DNA from: Pseudomonadota bacterium
GTDB lineage: Bacteria; Pseudomonadota; Alphaproteobacteria; UBA9655
DNA length: 39,985 nucleotides
NCBI GenBank assembly: GCA_018242065.1
Contig: JAFECQ010000006.1
Span: 185,860 to 225,844, forward strand
Reading direction: 5' to 3'
Part shown: positions 18,454-25,645 of the stretch, in pieces
How the letters are laid out: every line of letters starts with the position of its first letter
How positions within the stretch are numbered: the first letter of the stretch is position 1
Program-made: the position numbers and the translations under genes
Notes under the pieces: model-generated
What the model was told of the DNA's origin: nothing
The model's input: only the letters and a program-made list of their open reading frames with translations
Database searches by the model: none

Positions 18454-18906
18454 TTAAGGGCATTGCGTGCTTAGGACCTCGATGCAGCACTGATGCAATA
18501 TTGGGCTCAAATGAAGTCTTACATCTTTTGGAAACTGCCCTTTTAACTGTTCGTCAGGAAGTTGGCAGTAAGCGTAAATTGTTTCCCCTTCACAGGTTTT
18601 ATAAGTTACTAAAAGGCCATCTTGCATGTTGAGGGTAATAAGATCGGCTGTATTTTGAAGCCTAAATGTTGTACCGTTTTCAAGCGGAAAGTCTTTTCTC
18701 CAAGAAAAATCAGCAGAAGGTATAAGGGATAGTGTTTGAACACCTTCTTCCTTTAAGCCTAACACGCTTTCATCTTCAAAGACAACCTCCACATTTACGT
18801 TGATAGCTTGCAGAGGATCGCAAATGACAGGCTCACAGATTCCTTTGTTTTGCATGCTGATTGAGCAAATGATCGAACACCAGAAAAAAAATATGGCGGT
18901 ACGCAT
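18454..18906 (-). CDS. Small secreted cysteine-containing protein, unknown
   Basis: A 150-residue protein with a signal peptide (MRTAIFFFWCSIICSIS...). The start at 18906 is chosen over a longer frame because a gggag site lies 7 bases before it and the signal peptide begins there. The mature part is predicted to be mostly beta strand (VNVNVEVVFEDESVLGL, TFRLQNTADLITLNM, LLVTYKTCEGETIYAYCQL) and ends with several cysteines (QCCIEVLSTQCP). An even set of cysteines suggests disulfides in the periplasm. It is convergent with ntrX. No family recognised. Confidence 0.65.
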   Translation of the reverse strand: MRTAIFFFWCSIICSISMQNKGICEPVICDPLQAINVNVEVVFEDESVLGLKEEGVQTLSLIPSADFSWRKDFPLENGTTFRLQNTADLITLNMQDGLLVTYKTCEGETIYAYCQLPDEQLKGQFPKDVRLHLSPILHQCCIEVLSTQCP

Positions 18907-18996
18907 GGTAAGTCTCCCTTTTATGAGTTCCTGTGAACTAAATATTAACTCTTTTCTTATACCATACAATTAGGAAAATACCCAAGGAGGAATAAA

Positions 18997-19740
18997 ATGG
19001 AAAAAGTTCTAATTGCAGCGATACTTATAGGTCTGTCGGGCACGTCATTAATGGCAGCTCCTACTGCTGCTGGATCACCAATAGATTTGGGCGCTTTGCC
19101 GTCTGATATTCAGGCCAAAATTAAGAGCGCTGAGAGTGCAGCAGGGGGTGGAGCTAATCCCATTCAACAATATTTTACTGAACAACAGAATACATACATA
19201 AAATATACTCAAGCTGTAGACACATTACTTGAGAAGAATCCTTATCTTAAAGATAATCCTACTGTGAAATCATTTCTTACAGTGTTAAGTAGTTATTATA
19301 CTAAGCTAACCAGAAGCCTAAACACCATAAAAAGTGGGATTGCTGAGGTAGATCCAATCCAAGCAGATTTAAGCTCTATTAATGTACTTTATGAAGGTTT
19401 AGCACAGCTCACTTTTCCATCTGCGTGTCAAACCTATAGTGGGCAGTCAACAACAGGTTGGGTGAAATTAATTTCAGGTAGTAAAACTGTTTACGGATTT
19501 TTCCCTACTGATAATAACGAGCAAAAATATATTAAATTTTTGCAACAATCAGACGGCGTATATGATGTAGGTAAAATGGGGACAACCAATGAATATGATG
19601 TTCCAATCGCAAATAATAAACAAGTTGTGGCGCAACTCGGACCAGATGGAAATGGAAATCAAGTAGTAGTTTGTATAGGCCAAACTATTGGTTCTTCTCC
19701 TACAGAAACATCCCCAATTTCTGAGCCAACTAAAAAGTAA
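18997..19740 (+). CDS. Secreted protein of unknown function
   Basis: A 247-residue protein with a signal peptide (MEKVLIAAILIGLSGTSLMAA, cleavage near residue 21). The first half of the mature part is helical and polar (NPIQQYFTEQQNTYIKYTQA, a Lys/Leu/Ser-rich stretch to about residue 125). The second half looks like beta structure with two cysteines (SACQTYSGQ and VVVCIGQ) that could pair. It has a strong aaggagg site and its own terminator at 19766, so it is a single, probably abundant product. No family recognised. Confidence 0.75.
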   Translation: MEKVLIAAILIGLSGTSLMAAPTAAGSPIDLGALPSDIQAKIKSAESAAGGGANPIQQYFTEQQNTYIKYTQAVDTLLEKNPYLKDNPTVKSFLTVLSSYYTKLTRSLNTIKSGIAEVDPIQADLSSINVLYEGLAQLTFPSACQTYSGQSTTGWVKLISGSKTVYGFFPTDNNEQKYIKFLQQSDGVYDVGKMGTTNEYDVPIANNKQVVAQLGPDGNGNQVVVCIGQTIGSSPTETSPISEPTKK

Positions 19741-19765
19741 AATTTAGTTTTATTGAATCGACTTT

Positions 19766-19793
19766 CCGCACCTCTCTTGGGGTGCGGTTTTTA
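19766..19793 (+). terminator. Rho-independent terminator
   Basis: Stem CCGCACC / GGTGCGG (extendable by two pairs) with a small loop, followed by TTTTTATTTT. It lies 25 bases after the secreted protein gene. Confidence 0.92.
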
Positions 19794-19819
19794 TTTTAAT
19801 CTTATTTTGAAAAAGCGCA

Positions 19820-19845
19820 TAAAATTTTAAATATCATTAACCTAT
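19820..19845 (+). repeat. Shared upstream box, copy 1 (before the Gly/Trp-rich small secreted gene)
   Basis: TAAAATTTTAAATATCATTA... closely matches copy 2 at 20742 (TAAAATTTTAAACATAATTA...). Both precede related small secreted proteins by about the same distance. In each, a TTAAC[C/T] lies 17 bases before a poor -10-like hexamer, so this is probably a duplicated promoter region. Confidence 0.55.
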
Positions 19846-19915
19846 TTTTTATTTGTATGTTGATATCCTTTTGGGGTGGAAGATTTTTTCCTTAAAAAAT
19901 CAAACGGAGGGAATA

Positions 19916-20134
19916 ATGAGACTTTTTTTAATAACGACTCTTGCTCTTGGGTTTATGTTTATAATTGCCAGTCAACTTAAACTCGTTGCATGGCAATCTT
20001 TAGATTCCTCTTATCAACAAGTTCGTGTGAGCCACCCTGGTTGGGGTTATTGGGGATGGGGACATCCTGGTTATTTTGGATATAACTGTGCCGTTACTGA
20101 AGATTATGGTCAACCAATCGTTACATGCCATTAA
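19916..20134 (+). CDS. Small secreted Gly/Trp-rich protein
   Basis: A 72-residue protein. The signal-like N-terminus MRLFLITTLALGFMFIIASQ is closely related to that of the gene at 20843 (shared TTLALGF). The mature part is short and aromatic (HPGWGYWGWGHPGYFGYN) with two cysteines (NCAV, VTCH). The start is set by a ggaggg site 6 bases before the ATG; the longer open frame upstream has none. It has its own terminator at 20150. It is a tandem relative of the gene at 20843; the mature regions have diverged, one aromatic and one cysteine-rich. Function unknown. Confidence 0.7.
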   Translation: MRLFLITTLALGFMFIIASQLKLVAWQSLDSSYQQVRVSHPGWGYWGWGHPGYFGYNCAVTEDYGQPIVTCH

Positions 20135-20149
20135 CTTAAGTACCAACAG

Positions 20150-20183
20150 AAAATGCCCTGCCTTTAGGGGCAAGGCATTTTTT
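20150..20183 (+). terminator. Rho-independent terminator
   Basis: AAAATGCC ... GGCATTTTTT forms the outer stem, with an inner TGCC/GGCA pairing. The same AAATGCC...AAGGCATTTTTT outer sequence ends the relative at 21080-21112, so gene and terminator were duplicated together. Confidence 0.9.
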
Positions 20184-20197
20184 ATAATAGATCTAAA

Positions 20198-20648
20198 TTC
20201 CGTGAACAAAATTTGAAATAACTTGTTTAGTATGTCATCGTCTTCTCTTGTCATCCTCGCGAATGCGCACTGCTGTCCGGGGAAAGTTTTGTGTAAGGTA
20301 GAGAAAAGGAGACTATGGTTGATTTGAGAAAGAAAGTAAGAATAGGAAGACTTAAATAGCACCTTAAGCATTTTTTCTACTCCCTACCGTCGTCATCCCG
20401 GAATTTAGAAAAGCTTGCGATAGCTTAGCTTTTCTTAATATCCGGGACCTAGGCAGCGTTTGAGTCAAAGAATTTTTTAGGTCCCGGGTACTAAGGAACC
20501 TTAATGCTCGTAAAAACTCGCATGAGGTTCCTAAATCCCGGGATGACGAAGTTTTTATAATTTTTCCCCGGACAGCAGTGCGCCTTCGCGAAGATGACAC
20601 AAAAAATATGAGGATTTGAGTATAATGTGTCAAACTTTGTTCACAGAA
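20198..20648. repeat. Nested palindromic (MITE/REP-like) element
   Basis: This ~450-base gene-free stretch is built of inverted repeats inside inverted repeats. Outer: 20198-20218 versus 20628-20648 (18 of 21 match). Middle: 20250-20285 versus 20563-20598 (34 of 36 match; core GCACTGCTGTCCGGGGAAA). Inner: CGTCATCCCGG at 20391 versus CCGGGATGACG at 20537. The inner part holds two hairpins, 20396-20447 (TCCCGG...CCGGGA, stem includes AGAAAAGC/GCTTTTCT) and 20482-20543 (TCCCGGG...CCCGGGA, stem includes AAGGAACCT/AGGTTCCT). No transposase is encoded; open frames across it are by-products. The layout suggests a mobile non-coding element, perhaps one inserted into another. Similar CGTCATCCCGG-type repeats are familiar from intracellular bacteria, but I could not compare copies. 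Confidence 0.8.
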
Positions 20649-20741
20649 CCTAATGTCAGCATTGTGAGTTGTTGTAAAATGATCGATCATGATTTTCATT
20701 TATATATACTTTAAACTTATGCTGTAATTAAAGAAATAAAA

Positions 20742-20767
20742 TAAAATTTTAAACATAATTAACTTCT
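20742..20767 (+). repeat. Shared upstream box, copy 2 (before the Cys-rich small secreted gene)
   Basis: Second copy of the A+T-rich box at 19820-19845 (TAAAATTTTAAACATAATTA...). It is about 75-100 bases before the start codon in both cases. Confidence 0.55.
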
Positions 20768-20842
20768 TTTTTATTATATTTTGTTATTATATTTTAATGG
20801 AAGGTATTCTTCCTTTTTTTAAAAAACCAAATGGAGGTAATT

Positions 20843-21067
20843 ATGAAAGCTCTTTTAACAACAACACTTGCTCTTGGATTTATCATCGTAGCAGGTAGTG
20901 GCACGGCTAATGCATGGTACAACTATCCAGGTCACATGATGGTGGGATCAACATGTGGTAGTTGCAATACTTGTGAACCCGCTTGTGCACCAGTTTGTAA
21001 GCCATGTGCACCTGTGTGTAAAATTAACTGCGACTATGGACTTTGTCGTCCTATGCTTACTTATTAA
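20843..21067 (+). CDS. Small secreted cysteine-rich protein
   Basis: A 74-residue protein. The signal peptide MKALLTTTLALGFIIVAGSG...ANA is related to the neighbour at 19916. The mature ~47 residues contain nine cysteines in CxxC-like and CxPxC spacing (CGSCNTCEPAC, CAPVCKPCAPVCK, NCDYGLC). That density suggests metal binding or a disulfide-linked surface/periplasmic peptide; an odd count would allow intermolecular links. The start is set by a ggagg site; an ATG 12 bases upstream lacks one. It shares upstream box and terminator with its relative on the other side of the palindromic element. No family recognised. Confidence 0.72.
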   Translation: MKALLTTTLALGFIIVAGSGTANAWYNYPGHMMVGSTCGSCNTCEPACAPVCKPCAPVCKINCDYGLCRPMLTY

Positions 21068-21079
21068 TCTAAACACCAG

Positions 21080-21112
21080 AAATGCCTTGTCCGTAATGGC
21101 AAGGCATTTTTT
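21080..21112 (+). terminator. Rho-independent terminator
   Basis: A perfect 10-bp stem AAATGCCTTG / CAAGGCATTT with a 10-base loop and a following T-run; near-copy of the terminator at 20150. Confidence 0.92.
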
Positions 21113-21130
21113 GTATTTTTTGTGATGAGA

Positions 21131-21577
21131 TTATTTGTGTATTTCTGTTGAATGATTTGGTATATGAGGAGTTGGGTAAGGCTCATCCACATCTTTAAGA
21201 TGGCAACAAAGCTTATCTACTTCAAGTTTTATTTCTGATCCTCCTGAAAAGACGAGGTGAATACAACCATTTTCAGCATTGTGAATGGTCAACAAGTTCA
21301 CAAGTTCATTTTTATTTTCAAGGTCTAACCCTCTTTTTTGAACTTCATTTACATGATGAAAGGCAAGACCTGCAGCAACGCGAGCATAATAGGAACTATC
21401 ATCGAGTTTTTCTGGTTCGCATTCCCAGCAAAAACGATTCGCGACGAGATTGAATTGCTTCTTATCTGCATCATACTCAATGCCTGAAAGAGGAATGAGG
21501 GCATCTTGTAAGCAAGCAGCAATAATTTGAAGGTCATCTTGATCTTCAGCAAGTATTCGTAAAGGTGTATAGGACAT
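21131..21577 (-). CDS. DUF2948 family protein
   Basis: A 148-residue protein matching the alphaproteobacterial DUF2948 pattern: a start like LRILAEDQDDLQIIAACLQDALI, a middle FNLVANRFCWE, and a conserved LVNLLTIHNAENGCIHLVFSGG. The family is restricted mainly to alphaproteobacteria and commonly sits next to murA (and hisD); its function is unknown. The ribosome binding site aaggaag lies just before the ATG. It is 39 bases after murA and probably in the same operon as dcd-murA. Confidence 0.88.
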   Translation of the reverse strand: MSYTPLRILAEDQDDLQIIAACLQDALIPLSGIEYDADKKQFNLVANRFCWECEPEKLDDSSYYARVAAGLAFHHVNEVQKRGLDLENKNELVNLLTIHNAENGCIHLVFSGGSEIKLEVDKLCCHLKDVDEPYPTPHIPNHSTEIHK

Positions 21578-21616
21578 GATCTTCCTTCTTAATAGTCGAT
21601 ACTTTACTTATATATA

Positions 21617-22888
21617 TTATCGCACTCGCTCAATGTCAGCCCCACAGGCACGTAATTTTTCTTCAACCTTTTCATACCCTCGATCAAGATGATAAACGCG
21701 GTTCACAAGGGTTTCTCCTTCAGCTATCAGGCCAGCTAAAACTAAAGAAACTGAGGCTCTTAAGTCTGTTGCCATAACAGGGGCACCTTTAAGCCCCTTG
21801 ACACCTCTAACAAGGGCAGAGGCTCCGTGAACCGTAATATTTGCTCCCATCCGGCAGAGCTCTGGAACGTGCATAAAACGATTTTCCCAAATCGTCTCCG
21901 TAATCATAGAGGCTCCTTCTGCCAGACTCATAAGAGCCATCCACTGTGCTTGAAGGTCGGTTGCAAAGCCAGGAAAGGGCTCTGTCATCGCATCGACGCC
22001 TTGGAGGCGTTGAGAAGAGGGGGCCTTCACGATAAGATCTTTTTCTTCTTGTTCCAAATGAACGCCTGCTTGTTGTAAGAGGTGAGCAACGGTTGGGATG
22101 AGGTCAAAACGTGTTCCTTTAAGGCGAATGTTCCCTCCAGTTAAGGCTGCAGCCATTGCATATGTTCCCGTTTCAATACGGTCAGAAATGACTTGGTGTG
22201 TCGCTTCGTGTAAGCAATCAACTCCTTCGATGATGAGAGTATCTGTTCCAATTCCTGAGATTTTTGCTCCCATGGAATTAAGACAATGGGCAAGATCAGT
22301 AATTTCAGGTTCTCTTGCAGCATTGATGAGGCGTGTTTCTCCTTTAGCAAGTGTTGCAGCCATCAAAAGATTCTCTGTTCCTGTTACGGAGACAATGGGA
22401 AAGGTAAAAGTTGTTCCGACTAAACCTTGAGGAGCCTTGGCGTGTACATAGCCATCTTCAAGCGTGATGGTTGCCCCCAAAGCTTGTAAACCTTTAAGGT
22501 GAAGGTCGATGGGACGAATGCCGATAGCACACCCTCCTGGGAGCGAAACGTGTGCTTCTCCAGAACGAGCAACAAGAGGACCGAGCACAAGAACAGATGC
22601 TCGCATTTTTCGAACAACATCATATGCCGCTGTTGTACTAAGAAGGTTTTTTGCACAAAATTCGATAGTCTGATGATCAGCGTTTTTTTCAATGTTAATT
22701 ACAACACCAAGTTGAGACAATAGTTCAGCCATGCTTTCAACGTCAGAAAGCTCGGGAACGTTGATAAGCTTGAGAGGTTTATCGGTTAGGAGACACGCTG
22801 TCATCAAGGGGAGAGCAGCATTCTTTGCGCCGCTAATCTTGATATCACCCTGAAGAGCGATACCACCTCGAATGCTGATTTTATCCAT
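21617..22888 (-). CDS. murA: UDP-N-acetylglucosamine 1-carboxyvinyltransferase
   Basis: A 423-residue MurA, which catalyses the first committed step of peptidoglycan synthesis (transfer of enolpyruvate from PEP to UDP-GlcNAc). The substrate block [16 protein letters not shown] (14-29) and the catalytic loop [16 protein letters not shown] with C120 are present. Having Cys and not Asp predicts sensitivity to fosfomycin. Further family blocks are [17 protein letters not shown] and [14 protein letters not shown]. Its ATG overlaps the dcd stop (TAATG), showing translational coupling. An intact murA indicates that this organism makes peptidoglycan precursors. Confidence 0.97.
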   Translation of the reverse strand: MDKISIRGGIALQGDIKISGAKNAALPLMTACLLTDKPLKLINVPELSDVESMAELLSQLGVVINIEKNADHQTIEFCAKNLLSTTAAYDVVRKMRASVLVLGPLVARSGEAHVSLPGGCAIGIRPIDLHLKGLQALGATITLEDGYVHAKAPQGLVGTTFTFPIVSVTGTENLLMAATLAKGETRLINAAREPEITDLAHCLNSMGAKISGIGTDTLIIEGVDCLHEATHQVISDRIETGTYAMAAALTGGNIRLKGTRFDLIPTVAHLLQQAGVHLEQEEKDLIVKAPSSQRLQGVDAMTEPFPGFATDLQAQWMALMSLAEGASMITETIWENRFMHVPELCRMGANITVHGASALVRGVKGLKGAPVMATDLRASVSLVLAGLIAEGETLVNRVYHLDRGYEKVEEKLRACGADIERVR

Positions 22889-23472
22889 TATATAACCTCA
22901 CGATTTTCTGAAATAGTATTGATAATCTTTGGCAAAGTAACCCCTTTTTGTCCCATATATTTTCCAAGGCGATCTCGATACGAGACTTCGCAAACGCCGT
23001 CTCCCTTGAGGAAGAGGAACTGACAAGCTCCTTCATTTGCATAAATTTTTGCAGGAAGAGGAGTCGTATTTGAAAACTCTAACGTTACGTGTCCTTCCCA
23101 TTCTGGCTCCAGAGGCGTGACATTCACAATGATCCCGCAGCGGGCATAAGTTGATTTTCCAAGACATATGACAAGAACATCTCGGGGAATACGAAAATAC
23201 TCAACTGTGCGGGCTAAAACGAAACTATTTGGGGGGATGACACAAACGTTTGTTTGGCGATCAACAAATCCCGTGGGAGAGAAGTTTTTTGGGTCAACAA
23301 CGGCATTATCGACGTTTGTAAATATTTTGAACTCATCTGAGGCACGTGCGTCATACCCATAAGATGAAAGCCCGTAAGAAATAACACCTTTTTTTTCTTG
23401 ATGCTCAACAAAAGGGTCAATCATACCCTGGCGGGCATGCTCACGAATCCAACTATCGGGTAAAATGGCCAT
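22888..23472 (-). CDS. dcd: dCTP deaminase
   Basis: A 194-residue Dcd that converts dCTP to dUTP, feeding dTTP synthesis. The full family length is present. It starts [13 protein letters not shown], has [14 protein letters not shown], the nucleotide-site region [31 protein letters not shown] with the catalytic Glu in the last block, and the C-terminal [16 protein letters not shown] that closes over the nucleotide. It heads the dcd-murA-DUF2948 operon and overlaps murA by one base. Confidence 0.96.
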   Translation of the reverse strand: MAILPDSWIREHARQGMIDPFVEHQEKKGVISYGLSSYGYDARASDEFKIFTNVDNAVVDPKNFSPTGFVDRQTNVCVIPPNSFVLARTVEYFRIPRDVLVICLGKSTYARCGIIVNVTPLEPEWEGHVTLEFSNTTPLPAKIYANEGACQFLFLKGDGVCEVSYRDRLGKYMGQKGVTLPKIINTISENREVI

Positions 23473-23566
23473 TGTTTTGATCCTAAAAGTAAAAAGAATT
23501 TTCTCATTTCTAGATCAAGATGGGTTTACTCACAAGAGCGGAATCACAGAATGTAGAATTAATAAT

Positions 23567-23998
23567 TTACCTCAAAAGTCTTTGATCAAACTGGAAATGA
23601 GATGTTTTACTGACTTTTATCCGCTTCATATCATGATGGAGAGGATTGATAAGAACGTTATATTCACCAGGTACGACAAAGGAAGAAACTTTTAAATAGA
23701 GTGTCTTTTTTGTTTTTAACCACTCATCTCCAATTCTCTTTGCTTCTTCTTTTTTTACAGGAAGAGACGAAAGCGTCTCACCCTCAATGGTGTCCGGAAT
23801 TTCAAGAGTTAATGTGACCCAGTTGGTGGGAATTAAATCAAGATCTAAGTGAACGAGTTGCTCTAATATGCATAAGGACAAGTGTTCTGAGGTGTATATG
23901 ACGGGGAAACCAGGAGAATTCCAACGTCCTCCAAAGAGGCGCGCGCCTTCTCCATCAAGAGCTTGATGGATATCGCGACAAATGCGAAAAACCTGCAT
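23567..23998 (-). CDS. RES-domain toxin
   Basis: A 143-residue RES-family toxin. The signature GARLFGGRWNSPGFPVIYTS runs into LCILEQLVHLDLDL. The three key residues of the family are present: Arg in GGRWN (R25), Tyr in VIYTS (Y35) and Glu in ILEQ (E46). RES toxins of the studied RES-Xre and MbcT types destroy cellular NAD+ (by hydrolysis or phosphorolysis). Its start codon overlaps the antitoxin stop by one base (TAATG), so toxin is made only with antitoxin. Length is in the normal range and the frame is intact, so it is probably functional. Confidence 0.92.
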   Translation of the reverse strand: MQVFRICRDIHQALDGEGARLFGGRWNSPGFPVIYTSEHLSLCILEQLVHLDLDLIPTNWVTLTLEIPDTIEGETLSSLPVKKEEAKRIGDEWLKTKKTLYLKVSSFVVPGEYNVLINPLHHDMKRIKVSKTSHFQFDQRLLR

Positions 23999-24381
23999 TA
24001 AGAATAAATTCCGTGCTGAATACGCTCCAGAAGTGTTTCGACAATACGTGTTCCTGTTTCACCGTAAAGCAAATCCATTGGTGTTTGGTTTTCAAGAGAT
24101 CGATTAGGCCGACGCAACCAAGTATGAGCTTTAGCCTTATCTCCGAATACATCTTCTGCAAAATTTACAATGCGTTCAACCATCGCTAGACGATCAGACT
24201 CTTCTGGGCTTAAGCGATGCTCTTTAACACGTCGCGCCCATGTACGGGGAGGAATAAACTTGTATAGCTCTTGGCGCGTAAGGGTTTTATGCTTTAAAAG
24301 GGCATCAACCGCAGTTGTTGGAAACCCTTCCTGAATGCGGTGAATAAGGGCCATATCCACAGATCGTGAGAAAGAATGCAT
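23998..24381 (-). CDS. Xre/MbcA/ParS-type antitoxin
   Basis: A 127-residue antitoxin of the Xre/MbcA/ParS group. The N-terminal part (about 10-75) is an Xre-like helical DNA-binding fold (FPTTAVDALLKHKTLTRQEL; LSPEESDRLAMVERIV). The C-terminal part is the toxin-binding DUF2384 domain, with the family hallmark AHTWLRRPNRSLENQTPMDL near residues 85-104. An aggag site lies 5 bases before the ATG. It is upstream of and coupled to the RES toxin, and very probably binds the palindrome in its own promoter. Confidence 0.92.
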   Translation of the reverse strand: MHSFSRSVDMALIHRIQEGFPTTAVDALLKHKTLTRQELYKFIPPRTWARRVKEHRLSPEESDRLAMVERIVNFAEDVFGDKAKAHTWLRRPNRSLENQTPMDLLYGETGTRIVETLLERIQHGIYS

Positions 24382-24390
24382 TTCAACTCC

Positions 24391-24439
24391 TATGCCATTT
24401 ATCTTTTTATATTATGCCATATGGCATACTTTGTAGCAA
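24391..24439 (-). promoter_or_regulatory. Autoregulated promoter with palindromic operator of the RES/Xre pair
   Basis: On the minus strand TTGCTA (24439-24434), a 17-base spacer and CATAAT (24416-24411) form a good sigma70-type promoter. A perfect 16-bp palindrome, TATGCCATATGGCATA (24413-24428), overlaps the -10 and fills most of the spacer. A third TATGCCAT half-site lies at 24391-24398, between the -10 and the ribosome binding site. This layout fits repression by the Xre antitoxin. Confidence 0.8.
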
Positions 24440-24522
24440 ATAAAATTTTCTCATGAAAAATTAAGTATTAAAAAGTATCGTTATCTCTTGAAATTGTGGG
24501 CTTATTATATTAATTTTAAAGT

Positions 24523-25623
24523 ATGTTAAAGAAAGAATATTATATCTTAAATGTTTTGCGGGGATTGAGCGCTCTCTTTGTTCTATTCTATCATTTCTTT
24601 GTTTTTTTCTTTGCGCATCCAGATGTTTGGTTTGTTTATTTGCAAGTAGAGCCTCTCGAGTTACCGCAACCTTTCTATTTGGAAGCATTGACTGATTTTC
24701 CTGTTGATATCGGCCATCTTGGTGTCTCTTACTTTTTTCTTATTTCAGGGTTTCTGATTCATGCCTCTCTGCAGCGATATGATTCTTTTAAGGCTTTTAT
24801 AATTCATAAGGTTTTGCGCCTCTGGCCAACTTATTTTGTTTGCTTTGCTTTAGGTTTATTATCTGTTGCCTTTTTTAACTATTTACTCGAGAGACCCTTT
24901 CCTTTCACTTGGGATCATGTACTGGCTTGTTTTTTTTGGATGAGAGATATTCTAAATTATCCTTATATCGATGGTGCTGTATGGACACTTGAAATTCAAA
25001 TTAAATTTTACATCTTTGCCATTCTTGTGTGGTGCATTTGGAAAAAGAAATTTCTTGATAAGGTTTGCCTTTTAGCTGTTTTACTCAGCTTTGCCGTATA
25101 TGGGGTTTATTATTTTACTCAAGATGGCGATTATTCCTGGTTCTATCTTGTTCTCCTTGCGCGAAGAAGCTTAAAGTTTTTTATGCTCCTTCTTTTGGGA
25201 ACGTGTATTTATTCATATTTCAAAAAGGAAGAATCCAAGCTAAAAATATTTTTCCTCAGCAGTATATTGCTTTTGTGCTTCCTTTCTCCCTTATTTAGCT
25301 CGCCCTCCTATAGTAAAACGGTAAGCTACCTTTTGGGTTTCGTTTCATTTTTCTTTTTCGTTCATTTCTATGCCCAGCGGATGAAATTAGAGGGGCGTTT
25401 AGGTAAATCGATCAATTGGGTCTCTGACATTAGTTACCCCTTATATATTGGACACGTTCTTCCGGGGTATATGATCATGTATTACATGATTGAAATGGGC
25501 TATAATGTTTACTTAGGAATTTTGTTTGCTCTTATTTATCTCTTCCCCATGGCCACAATTGTTCATAGAAAAATTGAAATTGTATTTGAAAAAATCATGC
25601 CAGCTCGTCCTAAAAGCGGCTGA
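24523..25623 (+). CDS. Acyltransferase 3 family membrane protein (OafA/YrhL type)
   Basis: A 366-residue integral membrane acyltransferase with about ten hydrophobic helices. The family marks are present: LRGLSALFVLFYHF with the conserved His (H24), GVSYFFLISGFLI, the basic R-x-WP motif (KVLRLWPTY), and a late SYPLYIGHVL. Such enzymes O-acylate surface sugars such as LPS O-antigen or exopolysaccharide. The start has no strong ribosome binding site. The gene is divergent from the toxin-antitoxin pair and convergent with the large minus-strand gene. A sugar C-methyltransferase-like fragment at the right edge is another hint of surface glycan modification, but the two are far apart. Confidence 0.9.
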   Translation: MLKKEYYILNVLRGLSALFVLFYHFFVFFFAHPDVWFVYLQVEPLELPQPFYLEALTDFPVDIGHLGVSYFFLISGFLIHASLQRYDSFKAFIIHKVLRLWPTYFVCFALGLLSVAFFNYLLERPFPFTWDHVLACFFWMRDILNYPYIDGAVWTLEIQIKFYIFAILVWCIWKKKFLDKVCLLAVLLSFAVYGVYYFTQDGDYSWFYLVLLARRSLKFFMLLLLGTCIYSYFKKEESKLKIFFLSSILLLCFLSPLFSSPSYSKTVSYLLGFVSFFFFVHFYAQRMKLEGRLGKSINWVSDISYPLYIGHVLPGYMIMYYMIEMGYNVYLGILFALIYLFPMATIVHRKIEIVFEKIMPARPKSG

Positions 25624-25645
25624 GGCTTTCAAAACATCTTTTTCT

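Noticed and set aside
20000..20371. Minus-strand open frame of 123 codons antisense to the small secreted gene
   Set aside because: It crosses a clear terminator and part of the palindromic element and lies opposite a gene with signal peptide and ribosome binding site.
20364..20699. Minus-strand open frame of 111 codons over the palindromic element
   Set aside because: It is made by the inverted repeats and hairpins themselves; low-complexity translation, no ribosome binding site, no signal of a real protein.
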